Assembly: GCA_047602185.1 (NCBI GenBank)
Contig: JASGHY010000001.1
Span: forward strand, 4,898,001-4,962,000
Origin: PMP191F sp047602185
Lineage (GTDB): Bacteria; Bacteroidota; Bacteroidia; Chitinophagales; Chitinophagaceae
Direction: 5' to 3'
Length of the DNA stretch: 64,000 nucleotides
This document shows, one piece after another, positions 33,859 to 43,163 of the stretch. Under the pieces are notes generated by a model. It was not told where the DNA came from and did not search any database. It was given only the letters and a program-made list of their open reading frames with translations. Positions within the stretch are counted from its first letter, which is position 1. Every line of letters begins with the position of its first letter. The translations under genes were made by a program, and so were the position numbers.

Positions 33859-36800
33859 TTAAGCATGCTTTTCTGCGTGTGCTGCTTCAACTTTGTGACC
33901 TTCTTCCTCTTTCTCTTTACCGGCGTCTTCGCTGATTACGCTGGTGTTACGCACTTTAGCCAGGTAGTTGATATTTGGCATTACGTGTATCTGCTCAAGT
34001 GCATAGAATACACGGTTCTTGTTCTCTTTCCTTGTTTTGCTGATCAGGCTCTCAGGATTGTTAGCATTACCAAACACGATAGCGTCTGCTGCGCAGGCCT
34101 GCTGACAAGCTGTTTTCACGTCGCTGTCTTCCAGAACGCGGTTGTCTTTTTTCGCTTTCAGTTTGCCTTCCTGTAAACGCTGAACGCAGAATGAACATTT
34201 TTCAATCACACCACGGCTACGTACAGTAACATCAGGGTTCAGTACCATCCTGGTAAGATCATCGTTCATCATCAGTACAACGTCATCCAGCGCTTTCTCA
34301 TCTACCAGTGGTTGCTGGTTGTCAGGGAAGCTGTCAGCGCCGGTGTAATCAGCCCAGTTAAAGCGACGTACTTTAAAAGGACAGTTGTTAGCGCAATATC
34401 TTGTACCGATACAACGGTTATAGGTCATCTGGTTCAAACCTTCACTGCTGTGGTTAGTTGCAGCTACCGGACAAACGTTCTCACAGGGAGCATTGTCGCA
34501 ATGCTGACACAGCATAGGCTGGAATACAGTCTGGATGGACTCAGGATCATTAGGATCACCGCTGAAATAACGGTCAATACGCAACCAGTGCATATCATGG
34601 TAACGCATTACTTCTGCTTTACCTACAACAGGTACGTTATTCTCTGCATGGCAGGCTACTACGCAGGCACCACAACCATAACAGCTGTTAAGGTCAATGC
34701 TCATACCCCATTTAATACCGGGACGGTCATAAGTAGGATACAGTGTGCCTTCTTTCTCGTAGTTGTCTAACCCACCCCACGGTGCCAGCTCTTTCTTTCT
34801 TTCATTAAGAACTGTTTCTGGCTCTTTGATGTATTCTTCCAGTGTCAGCTCTTTAACTACTTCGTGACGACCTTCGTATTTAGAGTGCGTTTGTGTTTGT
34901 GCAATTTTGTAGGTCTTCTTGGCGTCGGCAATCTCTACCGGTGCACCAGCCCACTCAACAGTAGTACCATTGTACGACAGTAACGGATAAGCGTTAATAC
35001 CAACCGAACCGCCATCAGAAGTAACTACCGCACGACCAATTTTTTTGCTTCTTCCGTAACCTACCGCTACAGCCACAGTATTTTCCTGTACACCGGGAAT
35101 TACCAGTACAGGCAGTTCCACTGTAGTATTACCTTTCTTCAGGGTAATAACAGGTTTCTTGGGGAATACTTCGTACTGGTCAGAGCTTTGTCTGTCAGCA
35201 AGGTCAATGCCGAACAGCTTCTTTGCCAACTGGGGCGAAATGATCGCATAGTTATCCCAGGTAGCTCTTGTAATAGGATCAGGCATTTCAAGCAACCAGG
35301 GGTTATTACCTTGTTTACCGTCACCCAAACCTGTTTTCTGGTAAACTACCAGTTCAGTTTCTGCATTTTTCTTCAGGGCAGATGCAGCAGTGATAGCGCC
35401 GGCAACAGCGCCACCGCCAGTGTAAGTAGTACCGCTAACAGTAGCAGCAACTTCTACTACACCATCCTGTAATGCTTTATTGTAATTATCTGCACTGCCC
35501 AGTTTAGCAGTCCAGTAATTTTTGAAGTAAACGTCGTAAGCAGTAGCATTACCAGCCCATTTCAGCAATGAGTCCTGGAACTGCCTTGTCTGGAACAATG
35601 GGTTGATAGTTGGCTGCATCATAGTGAAGTAGCCAGCTTTAGGTTCCGCATCACCCCAGCTTTCCAGGAAGTGAGGAGCAGGTGCAACGAATTTGCACAG
35701 CTCGGTAGTTTCATCTTCACGGTCGTTGAAAGAAACAGTCAACTTAACGTTTTTCAACGCTTTCTTGAATCTTTCAGCTTCTGCATACTCGTATGCAGGG
35801 TTAACTCCGTAAATCAGTAAAGCACCTACTTTATTGGCTTCCATGTCTGCTACCAGTGTATTCATATCGCTATCGATACCCTGGTAAGACTGGATGGAAG
35901 CAGCCCAGTTGATAGTAGTTCCGTTTGCGCCGATCGCTTCGTTGATGGCGTTCACGATAACCTGTACATCTTTATTATTGCTGTCACTTACAACCAGTGC
36001 AGTGCCTTTGTGGGCAAGCAGGTCTTCAGCAGCTTTCTTAATTCCTTTTGCCAGTTTTTCGCTTACACCGCTAACACCCTGTCCGCTTACTGCTGCCAGC
36101 AACGCTGCTGCTACAACACCAGCTTCTGATGGACGGTGAACAAAGCGTTCGTCAGCATTGGCACCAGTCATGCTCATAGTGCTTTCAAACTGGTAGTGCT
36201 TGCTCATGCTGGGGTTCTTCTCGTTGATCTTTCTGCCGGCAGTGTAGCCATGCTGAAATTCAACGGGATTCAACCATGTTCCCAGGAAGTCTGCACCAAG
36301 GCTCACAATCACTTTCGCATTTTCGAAGTGATAAGAAGGAATGGCTTTTTTGCCGTAGCTAACTTCGTTAGCCAGCAGCATACCGCTATATGATACAGCA
36401 TCAAACTGTACGTGACGGCTTCCGGGATATTTTGCTAAAAATTCTGCAATTACCTGTTTGGTAGTAGGAGAAGTAATAGTACTGGTAAGGATAACCAGTG
36501 AGCTACCTGTAGAAGCGATTGCTTCTGCTACCTGTTTGTCCAGCGCTTCGTAAGACACTGCTGTGCTATTTGCAAGCGGGTGCTTCAGACGGCCTGTATC
36601 ATACAGATCGAGTACAGACGCCTGTACCCTTGCCAGTGTACCACCTTTAGAGATGGTCGACAAAGTGTTTCCTTCTATTTTGATGGGACGTCCGTCTCTT
36701 ACTTTGGCAACGATGGAAATTGCTTCACCACCGCTAACATATGTGGTAGCGTAATAATCAGCCACGCCTGGTACCAGGTTCTGTGGCTTATTTACATAGG

Positions 36801-37029
36801 GGATAGCTTTTCTTACAGGAGTTTCGCAGCTTGCAGCAGCCATAGCAGCAGCAGTGCTGAAACCTAAGTACTTCAGAAAGTCTCTGCGGGATGCAGGGGC
36901 ATTGGCTAATCCTTTTTTATCAACAGTTTCAAATGGTAACTCCTCGCGGAATTCGTCTTTTGACAGTTGTTGATGGGCTTCACTGTTATTGAGCTCTGAA
37001 AAACTCTGCCAGTACTTTTTTTTAGCCAT
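33859..37029 (-). CDS. actB: Alternative complex III subunit ActB (molybdopterin-fold plus ferredoxin domains)
   Basis: This 1056-residue fused subunit has a Tat signal with ASRRDFLKYLGF near residue 48. It then has AAASCE, so it may be a Tat-exported lipoprotein. Residues about 80-720 adopt the molybdopterin oxidoreductase fold but are not expected to bind the cofactor. The C-terminal part is ferredoxin-like with Cys clusters in CYGCGACVVACH, CQHCDNAPCENVC, CIGTRYCANNC and CSFCVQR, matching three [4Fe-4S] and one [3Fe-4S] centre in known complexes. It moves electrons from ActC to ActA on the periplasmic side. Confidence 0.96.
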   Translation of the reverse strand: MAKKKYWQSFSELNNSEAHQQLSKDEFREELPFETVDKKGLANAPASRRDFLKYLGFSTAAAMAAASCETPVRKAIPYVNKPQNLVPGVADYYATTYVSGGEAISIVAKVRDGRPIKIEGNTLSTISKGGTLARVQASVLDLYDTGRLKHPLANSTAVSYEALDKQVAEAIASTGSSLVILTSTITSPTTKQVIAEFLAKYPGSRHVQFDAVSYSGMLLANEVSYGKKAIPSYHFENAKVIVSLGADFLGTWLNPVEFQHGYTAGRKINEKNPSMSKHYQFESTMSMTGANADERFVHRPSEAGVVAAALLAAVSGQGVSGVSEKLAKGIKKAAEDLLAHKGTALVVSDSNNKDVQVIVNAINEAIGANGTTINWAASIQSYQGIDSDMNTLVADMEANKVGALLIYGVNPAYEYAEAERFKKALKNVKLTVSFNDREDETTELCKFVAPAPHFLESWGDAEPKAGYFTMMQPTINPLFQTRQFQDSLLKWAGNATAYDVYFKNYWTAKLGSADNYNKALQDGVVEVAATVSGTTYTGGGAVAGAITAASALKKNAETELVVYQKTGLGDGKQGNNPWLLEMPDPITRATWDNYAIISPQLAKKLFGIDLADRQSSDQYEVFPKKPVITLKKGNTTVELPVLVIPGVQENTVAVAVGYGRSKKIGRAVVTSDGGSVGINAYPLLSYNGTTVEWAGAPVEIADAKKTYKIAQTQTHSKYEGRHEVVKELTLEEYIKEPETVLNERKKELAPWGGLDNYEKEGTLYPTYDRPGIKWGMSIDLNSCYGCGACVVACHAENNVPVVGKAEVMRYHDMHWLRIDRYFSGDPNDPESIQTVFQPMLCQHCDNAPCENVCPVAATNHSSEGLNQMTYNRCIGTRYCANNCPFKVRRFNWADYTGADSFPDNQQPLVDEKALDDVVLMMNDDLTRMVLNPDVTVRSRGVIEKCSFCVQRLQEGKLKAKKDNRVLEDSDVKTACQQACAADAIVFGNANNPESLISKTRKENKNRVFYALEQIHVMPNINYLAKVRNTSVISEDAGKEKEEEGHKVEAAHAEKHA

Positions 37030-37187
37030 TTATCTTTTGATTTGAGAATTTGAAAATTGACCAGTTTGAAAATGAAAGCGAACAATCGTTACAATAACAT
37101 CTTCAAATAAAACCGTGATTATCTCTTTTCCCGCGAATCAAAAACCTGAAGAATACTTTCAAATTTTCACATTCGCACTTTTGCACA

Positions 37188-38444
37188 TTAATAGTGACAC
37201 TTCTGACAATCCAGGCCACCAATATCTTTTACAGTTACACTGTCTCTTTTACCAGCTTTGATCTCATCGTGGTATTTAGCGTAAATACTGTAGAATTTAT
37301 TGCCGTTGCCTTTATCATCATTAAAGTCAACTTTTGTTTCGCGGTGACAGTTAACGCACCAACCCATGCTCAGTTCTGCAAACTGGTACACTTCATTCAT
37401 GTTGGTGATTTCACCGTGACAGGTCTGGCACTGTACTTTACCAGCGCGTACGTGTTGTGCGTGGCTGAAGAATACATGGTCTGGCAGGTTATGGATCTTA
37501 ACCCATTGTACACCTTTAGCCTCGCCAGTGTATTGCTTTTTGGTTAAGTCATAACCAACTGCATCATACAGCTTATGGATCTCTGCAGTACCGTCAACTT
37601 CAGAACCATCTTCGCGATACAGTTTTTCGCCTGTATACTCGTTGATAGCAAGGTGACAGTTCATACAAACATTCAGCGAAGGAATGCTGGCCTGTTTGCT
37701 TTCCCATGCACCACCGTGGCAATACAAACAGTTGATCTGGTTGGTGCCGGGGTGAACTTTATGTGAGAAGAAAATTGGCTGAACCGGTTGGTATTTTTTA
37801 GCACGTCCTAATCCGATAGCGCCTTTAACTACGTAAAAGCCACCAACAACGAAAAGGATCAGTGTTAATACCGTGATGTAAGTTTTGTTGCGATAGAAGG
37901 GGATGGGCTCGTGAGAAGGATTGCCCTCTTTGTCATCACTCAGCTTGCGGAGGTTGCTGTTTACCTGCAGCATAATCAATGCTACTACAGCAAGAATGAG
38001 TGTTAATACGCCGTACAGGATGGAGTTATCAGTCTCTCCCATTTCGCCGGTAGGAGCATTAGAACCTCCACCAGTTACAGGAGCCTTATACTCCTCAACG
38101 TATTTAAGAATCGCGTCAATTTCCTTATCCTCAAGAGCAGGAAACAGGTTCATTGGCGTCTTATTCCACTTGGCAAAAAGATCAGTAAAGTATTTATTAC
38201 CTGTCTTTAATACCGCTCCGTTGTTACGAATCCATGCATGCAGCAGTGCCTTGTCCTTTACACGTTCCTGAACGCCTTTCAGTGCCGGACCAGTCATATC
38301 CTTTACAGGGTTGTGACAGGTGGCACAATTGTCTTTAAATAGCTGGGCTCCGTCTTGCGCTGCCAGTCTGCTTCCAAACGACAATAAAGCTAATAACAGT
38401 ACTGTGAGAAAGGCTTTCTGGGTAATTGGTCTGTGTTCAATCAT
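37188..38444 (-). CDS. actA: Alternative complex III multihaem cytochrome ActA with N-terminal monohaem domain
   Basis: This 418-residue protein has a signal peptide and six CxxCH sites. One (CATCH) is in an N-terminal class I cytochrome domain (about residues 30-120), then comes a TM helix (about 140-160). A pentahaem domain follows with CLYCH, CMNCH, CQTCH, CVNCH and CQKCH, the last four residues from the C-terminus. Classical ActA is pentahaem, so the extra domain adds an electron exit or entry point. It is the first gene of actABCDEF and has a plausible promoter 50-80 bases upstream. Confidence 0.95.
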   Translation of the reverse strand: MIEHRPITQKAFLTVLLLALLSFGSRLAAQDGAQLFKDNCATCHNPVKDMTGPALKGVQERVKDKALLHAWIRNNGAVLKTGNKYFTDLFAKWNKTPMNLFPALEDKEIDAILKYVEEYKAPVTGGGSNAPTGEMGETDNSILYGVLTLILAVVALIMLQVNSNLRKLSDDKEGNPSHEPIPFYRNKTYITVLTLILFVVGGFYVVKGAIGLGRAKKYQPVQPIFFSHKVHPGTNQINCLYCHGGAWESKQASIPSLNVCMNCHLAINEYTGEKLYREDGSEVDGTAEIHKLYDAVGYDLTKKQYTGEAKGVQWVKIHNLPDHVFFSHAQHVRAGKVQCQTCHGEITNMNEVYQFAELSMGWCVNCHRETKVDFNDDKGNGNKFYSIYAKYHDEIKAGKRDSVTVKDIGGLDCQKCHY

Positions 38445-38493
38445 ATCAGTTGAATATGACGCGATTATGTGGAAAAATCTCCCGAATTGGCTG

Positions 38494-38526
38494 CAAAAAT
38501 AAGTCAGGATTTCAACAAAATATCAA
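38494..38526 (-). promoter_or_regulatory. Putative promoter of actABCDEF
   Basis: On the minus strand, TTG (38526-38524) is followed after 22 bases by TATTTTTG (38501-38494), an exact TAnnTTTG match. The transcript would start near 38487, giving a leader of about 43 bases to the actA ATG. Confidence 0.45.
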
Positions 38527-38698
38527 CATATTCAAATTTTTTTTGAGCCAGTCTGGGCGCGGGTTTCAGAGGATTTTCGATCAATGGTTGATACAAAAAA
38601 GAAATTTGTGTCATGTTTTTGTCACCTGCGTTTTTGTTTCCTCCTCTCCACATTTTGCTTATTGTGTTTTACCCTCACATTTTCTTTTTTGACATATC

Positions 38699-38712
38699 TT
38701 GATTCAGATCAT
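38699..38712. promoter_or_regulatory. FNR/CRP-like palindrome
   Basis: TTGATTCAGATCAT matches the FNR-type TTGAT-N4-ATCAA box at nine of ten fixed positions. It lies 50 bases upstream of the DUF6787-PurN start and 255 bases upstream of actA, between a respiratory operon and a purine gene. No regulator of this family is in the window. Confidence 0.35.
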
Positions 38713-38761
38713 TCCATTTACACCCTCTGCTTAACTCAAATTTTTACTGCATTTTTGCGTC

Positions 38762-39685
38762 ATGTTCCAGCGACTGCAAAAAAAATGGAAAGTAAACGGA
38801 ACCCAGTTATTCCTTATACTATGTGTTTTTGCCATTACAGGTACCACCACAGCTTACATTACAAGGCAGGTTACTACCTGGTGCCAGGTACAAACGTATT
38901 CATGGGCCTACTGGCTGCTTAAAATTGCCATTTTGATCTTTGGCTACCAGGTACTGATCCTTCTTATTGCAATTCCATTCGGACAATTTTCTTTTTTCTG
39001 GAAGTATGAGAAAAAGATCCTGGCAAGACTGGGGCTTATTAAAAAAGAAACAAACAACAACGGCACTAATAATAAAGAACAGATAATGCAAGCGGGAAAA
39101 GGAACAGTCAACATTGCCATTTTTGCTTCGGGAGCAGGCTCCAATGCACAAAAGATCATTGATCATTTTCGCAATGATATCAATATTAAGGTCGCATTAA
39201 TTGTGTGTAATAAACCCAACGCAGGGGTATTGGACATTGCGGTACGTGAGCACATACCATATATATTAATAGAAAAAGAACAATTTTTCAGGGGCAATGG
39301 TTATGTAGATGAACTCCACAACTATCATATAGACCTGGTAGTGCTCGCCGGTTTTTTGTGGAAAGTTCCTGTATCGCTGGTAAATGCTTATTCCGGTTCT
39401 ATTGTCAACATTCACCCCGCCCTGTTGCCTGCTTACGGCGGAAAGGGCATGTACGGAGCCCATGTACACAACGCTGTAATTGAAGCGGGAGATAAAGAAA
39501 GTGGTATTACTATCCATTATGTAGATGAGCTGTACGATAACGGCAAGATCATTTTACAGGAACGCTGTACCATTGAGCCTGGTGATACTCCTGAAACATT
39601 GGCTGCCAAAATTCATACACTGGAACACGCTCATTACCCGCTGGTAATTGAAAAAATTTGCAGGGAACTGCAAAATCGGCGTTAA
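38762..39685 (+). CDS. purN: Fusion of DUF6787 membrane domain and phosphoribosylglycinamide formyltransferase
   Basis: This 307-residue frame has two parts. Residues 1-95 (FQRLQKKWKVNGTQL, then two hydrophobic helices and IPFGQFSFFWKYE) resemble the small DUF6787 membrane family. After an Asn-rich linker (KKETNNNGTNNKEQ) comes PurN: IAIFASGAGSNAQKII, NKPNAGVLDIA, VVLAGFLWKVP, NIHPALLPAYGGKGMYG with the catalytic Asn-His pair, and SGITIHYVDE. PurN transfers a formyl group to GAR in purine synthesis. An internal ATG at 39086 would give a normal-length soluble PurN (199 residues), so one or two products are possible. Confidence 0.88.
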   Translation: MFQRLQKKWKVNGTQLFLILCVFAITGTTTAYITRQVTTWCQVQTYSWAYWLLKIAILIFGYQVLILLIAIPFGQFSFFWKYEKKILARLGLIKKETNNNGTNNKEQIMQAGKGTVNIAIFASGAGSNAQKIIDHFRNDINIKVALIVCNKPNAGVLDIAVREHIPYILIEKEQFFRGNGYVDELHNYHIDLVVLAGFLWKVPVSLVNAYSGSIVNIHPALLPAYGGKGMYGAHVHNAVIEAGDKESGITIHYVDELYDNGKIILQERCTIEPGDTPETLAAKIHTLEHAHYPLVIEKICRELQNRR

Positions 39686-39746
39686 AACACTTTAACTCCT
39701 TCGCCTATTTCCCGATATTGCACAACACAACCAAACTATACATTTT

Positions 39747-40493
39747 TTGTTCTTACTGCGGCTTTCAATAATAACGGCTTGTTTACTGGCCCTGTGGTCA
39801 GCTACGGTTACAGCACAGGTGCGTGTTACCGGAAAGGTATTTGACATGACCCAGTCTACCCCACTGTCGTCTGTAAGTGTGATGAGCAATTCAGGTATGG
39901 GTACAGTTACCGATTCTTTGGGACGATACACGATCATTGTGCCGGAAACAGACTCCATCTGGTTTTCGTACCTGGGCAAGCCTACTCCAAAATACCCGGT
40001 AAAAACTATCCCCAATATTCACAACTTTGAGATCTCGCTCCACGTAAATGTTACGGAATTAAAACAGGTAATGGTTGCACCACGCGACTATCATCTTGAT
40101 TCTATACAGAACCGGCAGGACTATGCCAAGGCATTTAACTTTAAAAAGCCCGGCTTTGGGGTTTCCACCACTCCTACAGGCGGTGTAGGTATGGACCTCG
40201 ACCAGTTTATCCAGATGTTCCAGTTTAAAAAGAACCGTCGCATGGCAGCCCTCCGCGACAGGCTGGAGCAGGAAGAAGAAGAGAGTTACATTGATCACCG
40301 CTTTAACCGCGCGCTCATTATCCGCCTTACCAAATTACATGGTGCCGACCTCGACACTTTTGTAACCCGTTACAGACCCGATATTGTATTCATTCAAAAA
40401 GCCACAGAATACGAACTGCAGTATTATATCAAAAAAAGCTACGACCACTACATGGCCAGCAAACCGGAAGCAGTAAAACCTGAAAAGGATTAG
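39747..40493 (+). CDS. CarboxypepD_reg-like domain protein with non-ATG start
   Basis: This 248-residue exported protein begins at TTG (LRLSIITACLLALWSATVTAQ gives the signal peptide). No upstream ATG is in frame, and the first internal ATG would remove the signal and half the first domain, so the TTG is preferred. Residues 24-100 are a carboxypeptidase regulatory-like beta sandwich (VTGKVFDMTQSTPLSSVSV, GTVTDSLGRYTI). The rest is helical and charged (RDRLEQEEEESYIDHRFNR). Such proteins are common periplasmic proteins in Bacteroidota with unknown roles. It begins 61 bases after the purN fusion. Confidence 0.8.
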   Translation: MFLLRLSIITACLLALWSATVTAQVRVTGKVFDMTQSTPLSSVSVMSNSGMGTVTDSLGRYTIIVPETDSIWFSYLGKPTPKYPVKTIPNIHNFEISLHVNVTELKQVMVAPRDYHLDSIQNRQDYAKAFNFKKPGFGVSTTPTGGVGMDLDQFIQMFQFKKNRRMAALRDRLEQEEEESYIDHRFNRALIIRLTKLHGADLDTFVTRYRPDIVFIQKATEYELQYYIKKSYDHYMASKPEAVKPEKD

Positions 40494-40652
40494 CCGGTGA
40501 AGGTATAAGGTTTAAAGTATAAGGGCTTTAATGCTAGCCCAATTCCATTTTCTTATTCCCTGCGCTAGCAGCAATCCTCTGTCCTATTGACTCTCCTTAC
40601 TTTTTGACTTCTCTGACCCATTTGCACATCAGCAAATTTGCAAATCCGTACA

Positions 40653-43040
40653 TTATTCAGATCTAAGACTTTTTGAAGGATTGGCTATCGCTGCTTTAAA
40701 TGCCTGGAAGCTAACTGTCACCAATGCAATCAATATTGCCATAATCCCCGCAACAGCAAACACTACCCATCCGATGCTGATACGATAAGTATATCCCTGC
40801 AACCAGTTATGCATTATCCACCATGATAACGGGAAGGCTATTATACAGGCAATAGATACCAACTTCAAAAAATCTTTTGACAACAAAGCAGTAATTCCTG
40901 ATACACTTGCTCCCAGCACTTTCCTGATACCAATTTCTTTGGTCCGCAGTTCGGCCATATAAGCAGCCAAACCAAACAAACCAAGACAGGAAATAACAAT
41001 GGCCAGTATAGCAAATACCTGCGATAAGCTACTGATGAGCATCTCTGTTTTGAACATGTTATTAAACTGGTCGTCCACAAATTCATACTCAAAAGGAAAA
41101 GCAGGATTGTTTTTCTGCATCACACCCCCCAGCTTTGCCAAAGCCTGTTCTGCATCTGTATGCGGTTTTACACGCACGTACATCACTGTTGCTGTGTATT
41201 GCGGTTGCATACAGATAAAGATCACGGGGTCTGGCTTCTCATACATATTGCCATATACATAATCATTCACCACTCCTACGATCGTTTGTTTTGATGTATC
41301 TCCGTCCATCCACAGTTGTTTGCCTACTGCACTACCCTTACCTATCAACCTCGCAAAAGATTCTGTAATGACTACATTGATCTTTCCGTTTACAGGAACC
41401 GAATCGCTATCAACAAAACCGCGCCCGTCAAGAACACTAATACCACTGGTTGCCATAAACTCAGGCGTAACAGAGCGGTAAGAGATCAGCGTTTCATCTT
41501 TAGAAGCCTTTCCTTCCCAGCGAAGACCGCCGGTGTTATTACCATTATAAATTGTTTCATGGTCCGAAAGTGCAGCATTCTCTACAATACCTGTATTTAA
41601 AAGATCCTGTTTAATGACTGCAAAGTTCTTTTTCATATCGCCACGTACCGGTATCTCTATCAGGTTACTTTTTGCAAAACCCAGTTGGCGATCCTTCACA
41701 TGCTGTATCTGCCGGTAAATAACAATAGTGGCAATAATAAGTGTCACAGAAATAGTGAACTGTAATACTACCAGGCCTTTTCTCACCAGTGCAGCTCCGC
41801 CTGCCTTTACTTTTAACCCTTTTAAAACGGCAATAGGATTGAATGAAGAAAGGTAAAAGGAAGGGTAGCTGCCGGCTACAAGGCCACACACCAATACTAT
41901 CGACAATAAAAACAAAACATGGCTCAATGAACCCAACTTCAGGGAAAGTGTTTTCTGCACCAGTTGATTAAAGGCGGGCAGTGCAATAGCAACCAGCGTC
42001 AACGCAACAGCGGTTGCCAATGCCGACATAAACAAGGCTTCGCCTATGAACCGGAAAACAAGGCTTTGCTTACGTGCTCCCAGTACTTTGTGTACACCAA
42101 CCTCCCTGGCTCTTTTCTCACTGCGTGCTGTGGCAAGATTCATAAAATTGATACAGGCAATACACAAAATGATCCATGCAATGATCGAGAACATGCGTAC
42201 ATAGGCAATTCTTCCTCCTCCGGTTTTTACGCCATTCTCAAATTGGTTATATAACCGCCAGTCATTCATGCCAAACAAAAACAGGTGGCTGATAGAAGCA
42301 TTATCATGTTTCTGTGTATAGCCATATAATTGTGCATCAACAGTTATGGCAGAGGTGCCGGGGTTCAATTGAACATAAGTAGTAATAGAATAGTTTTTCC
42401 ATGACGATAACCAGTCTTTGTTTTCATCGTAAAAAACATCAAAAGGGGCAACCCATTCAAACTGCAGACTTGAGTTTTCAGGAATATCTTTTACAACACC
42501 ACTGATCACGTAATCCTGTTTATTATCCATGCGCACTATCTTTCCTATAACATTAGCAGCAGCTCCAAAAAACTTAACAGCTGCCTTTTCAGTGATCACC
42601 AGTGAGTGCAATTGCGAAAATGGAGTATGAGCATTGCCCTGTACAAAAGGCAATGTAAACATGCTGAACAACGAAGCTTCTGCATAACATCCGCCGGCGT
42701 ACATAGGTTTATTGTTAACAGTAAACAGCATGCTGGCCGTTCCTTCCGATTTACGGCAAGCACTTTTAATACCCGGAATATCATTTTGGATCGACGGCCC
42801 TGCCAATGCCGGAGTAGACCAATGAGTAACTGTGCCTGCAGAATAAGCCTCGTTTACACGCACAGCATACAAATTGTCTTTATTGATATGCATGTCATTG
42901 TAATTCACTTCATCTTCTACCCACAAAAAGATCAACGCCGCACATGCTATACCAATAGCCAAACCGGCAATATTGAGAATGCTGTACGTTTTGTTTTTCA
43001 GGAAACTCCGTAATGTTGTTTTAAAAAAATTGCGCAACAT
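40653..43040 (-). CDS. FtsX/MacB-like ABC transporter permease (copy 1)
   Basis: This 795-residue permease has the duplicated layout of its family: TM helix (IAGLAIGIACAALIFLWVE), MacB-like periplasmic domain, three TM helices, then the same again. Coupling segments appear as NFMNLATARSEKRAREVGVHKVLGA near residue 305 and TKEIGIRKVLGAS near 690, and the tail is NPSKSLRSE. Such proteins use a cytoplasmic ATPase to move the periplasmic domains mechanically, exporting a peptide or lipoprotein or activating cell-wall enzymes. No ATPase gene is adjacent. A second permease of the same family lies immediately upstream. Confidence 0.92.
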   Translation of the reverse strand: MLRNFFKTTLRSFLKNKTYSILNIAGLAIGIACAALIFLWVEDEVNYNDMHINKDNLYAVRVNEAYSAGTVTHWSTPALAGPSIQNDIPGIKSACRKSEGTASMLFTVNNKPMYAGGCYAEASLFSMFTLPFVQGNAHTPFSQLHSLVITEKAAVKFFGAAANVIGKIVRMDNKQDYVISGVVKDIPENSSLQFEWVAPFDVFYDENKDWLSSWKNYSITTYVQLNPGTSAITVDAQLYGYTQKHDNASISHLFLFGMNDWRLYNQFENGVKTGGGRIAYVRMFSIIAWIILCIACINFMNLATARSEKRAREVGVHKVLGARKQSLVFRFIGEALFMSALATAVALTLVAIALPAFNQLVQKTLSLKLGSLSHVLFLLSIVLVCGLVAGSYPSFYLSSFNPIAVLKGLKVKAGGAALVRKGLVVLQFTISVTLIIATIVIYRQIQHVKDRQLGFAKSNLIEIPVRGDMKKNFAVIKQDLLNTGIVENAALSDHETIYNGNNTGGLRWEGKASKDETLISYRSVTPEFMATSGISVLDGRGFVDSDSVPVNGKINVVITESFARLIGKGSAVGKQLWMDGDTSKQTIVGVVNDYVYGNMYEKPDPVIFICMQPQYTATVMYVRVKPHTDAEQALAKLGGVMQKNNPAFPFEYEFVDDQFNNMFKTEMLISSLSQVFAILAIVISCLGLFGLAAYMAELRTKEIGIRKVLGASVSGITALLSKDFLKLVSIACIIAFPLSWWIMHNWLQGYTYRISIGWVVFAVAGIMAILIALVTVSFQAFKAAIANPSKSLRSE

Positions 43041-43163
43041 ATCTTTCCGTTTAATTGAGTGATGAGTACTAATTCAATGTCATTATGGGGGTTCGGATTT
43101 TCTGTTTTGAGGATTACCCGTGCTTGTACCTTGTTTCTTTTGCCTTATGTTCTGCTTTAATCG

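Larger units (their letters stand above)
38445..38761. other. Divergent intergenic region, actA / DUF6787-purN
   Basis: This 317-base AT-rich region holds a minus-strand promoter-like pair for actA (38494-38526) and an FNR/CRP-like palindrome at 38699-38712 near the plus-strand gene. No RNA gene was recognised. Confidence 0.45.
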
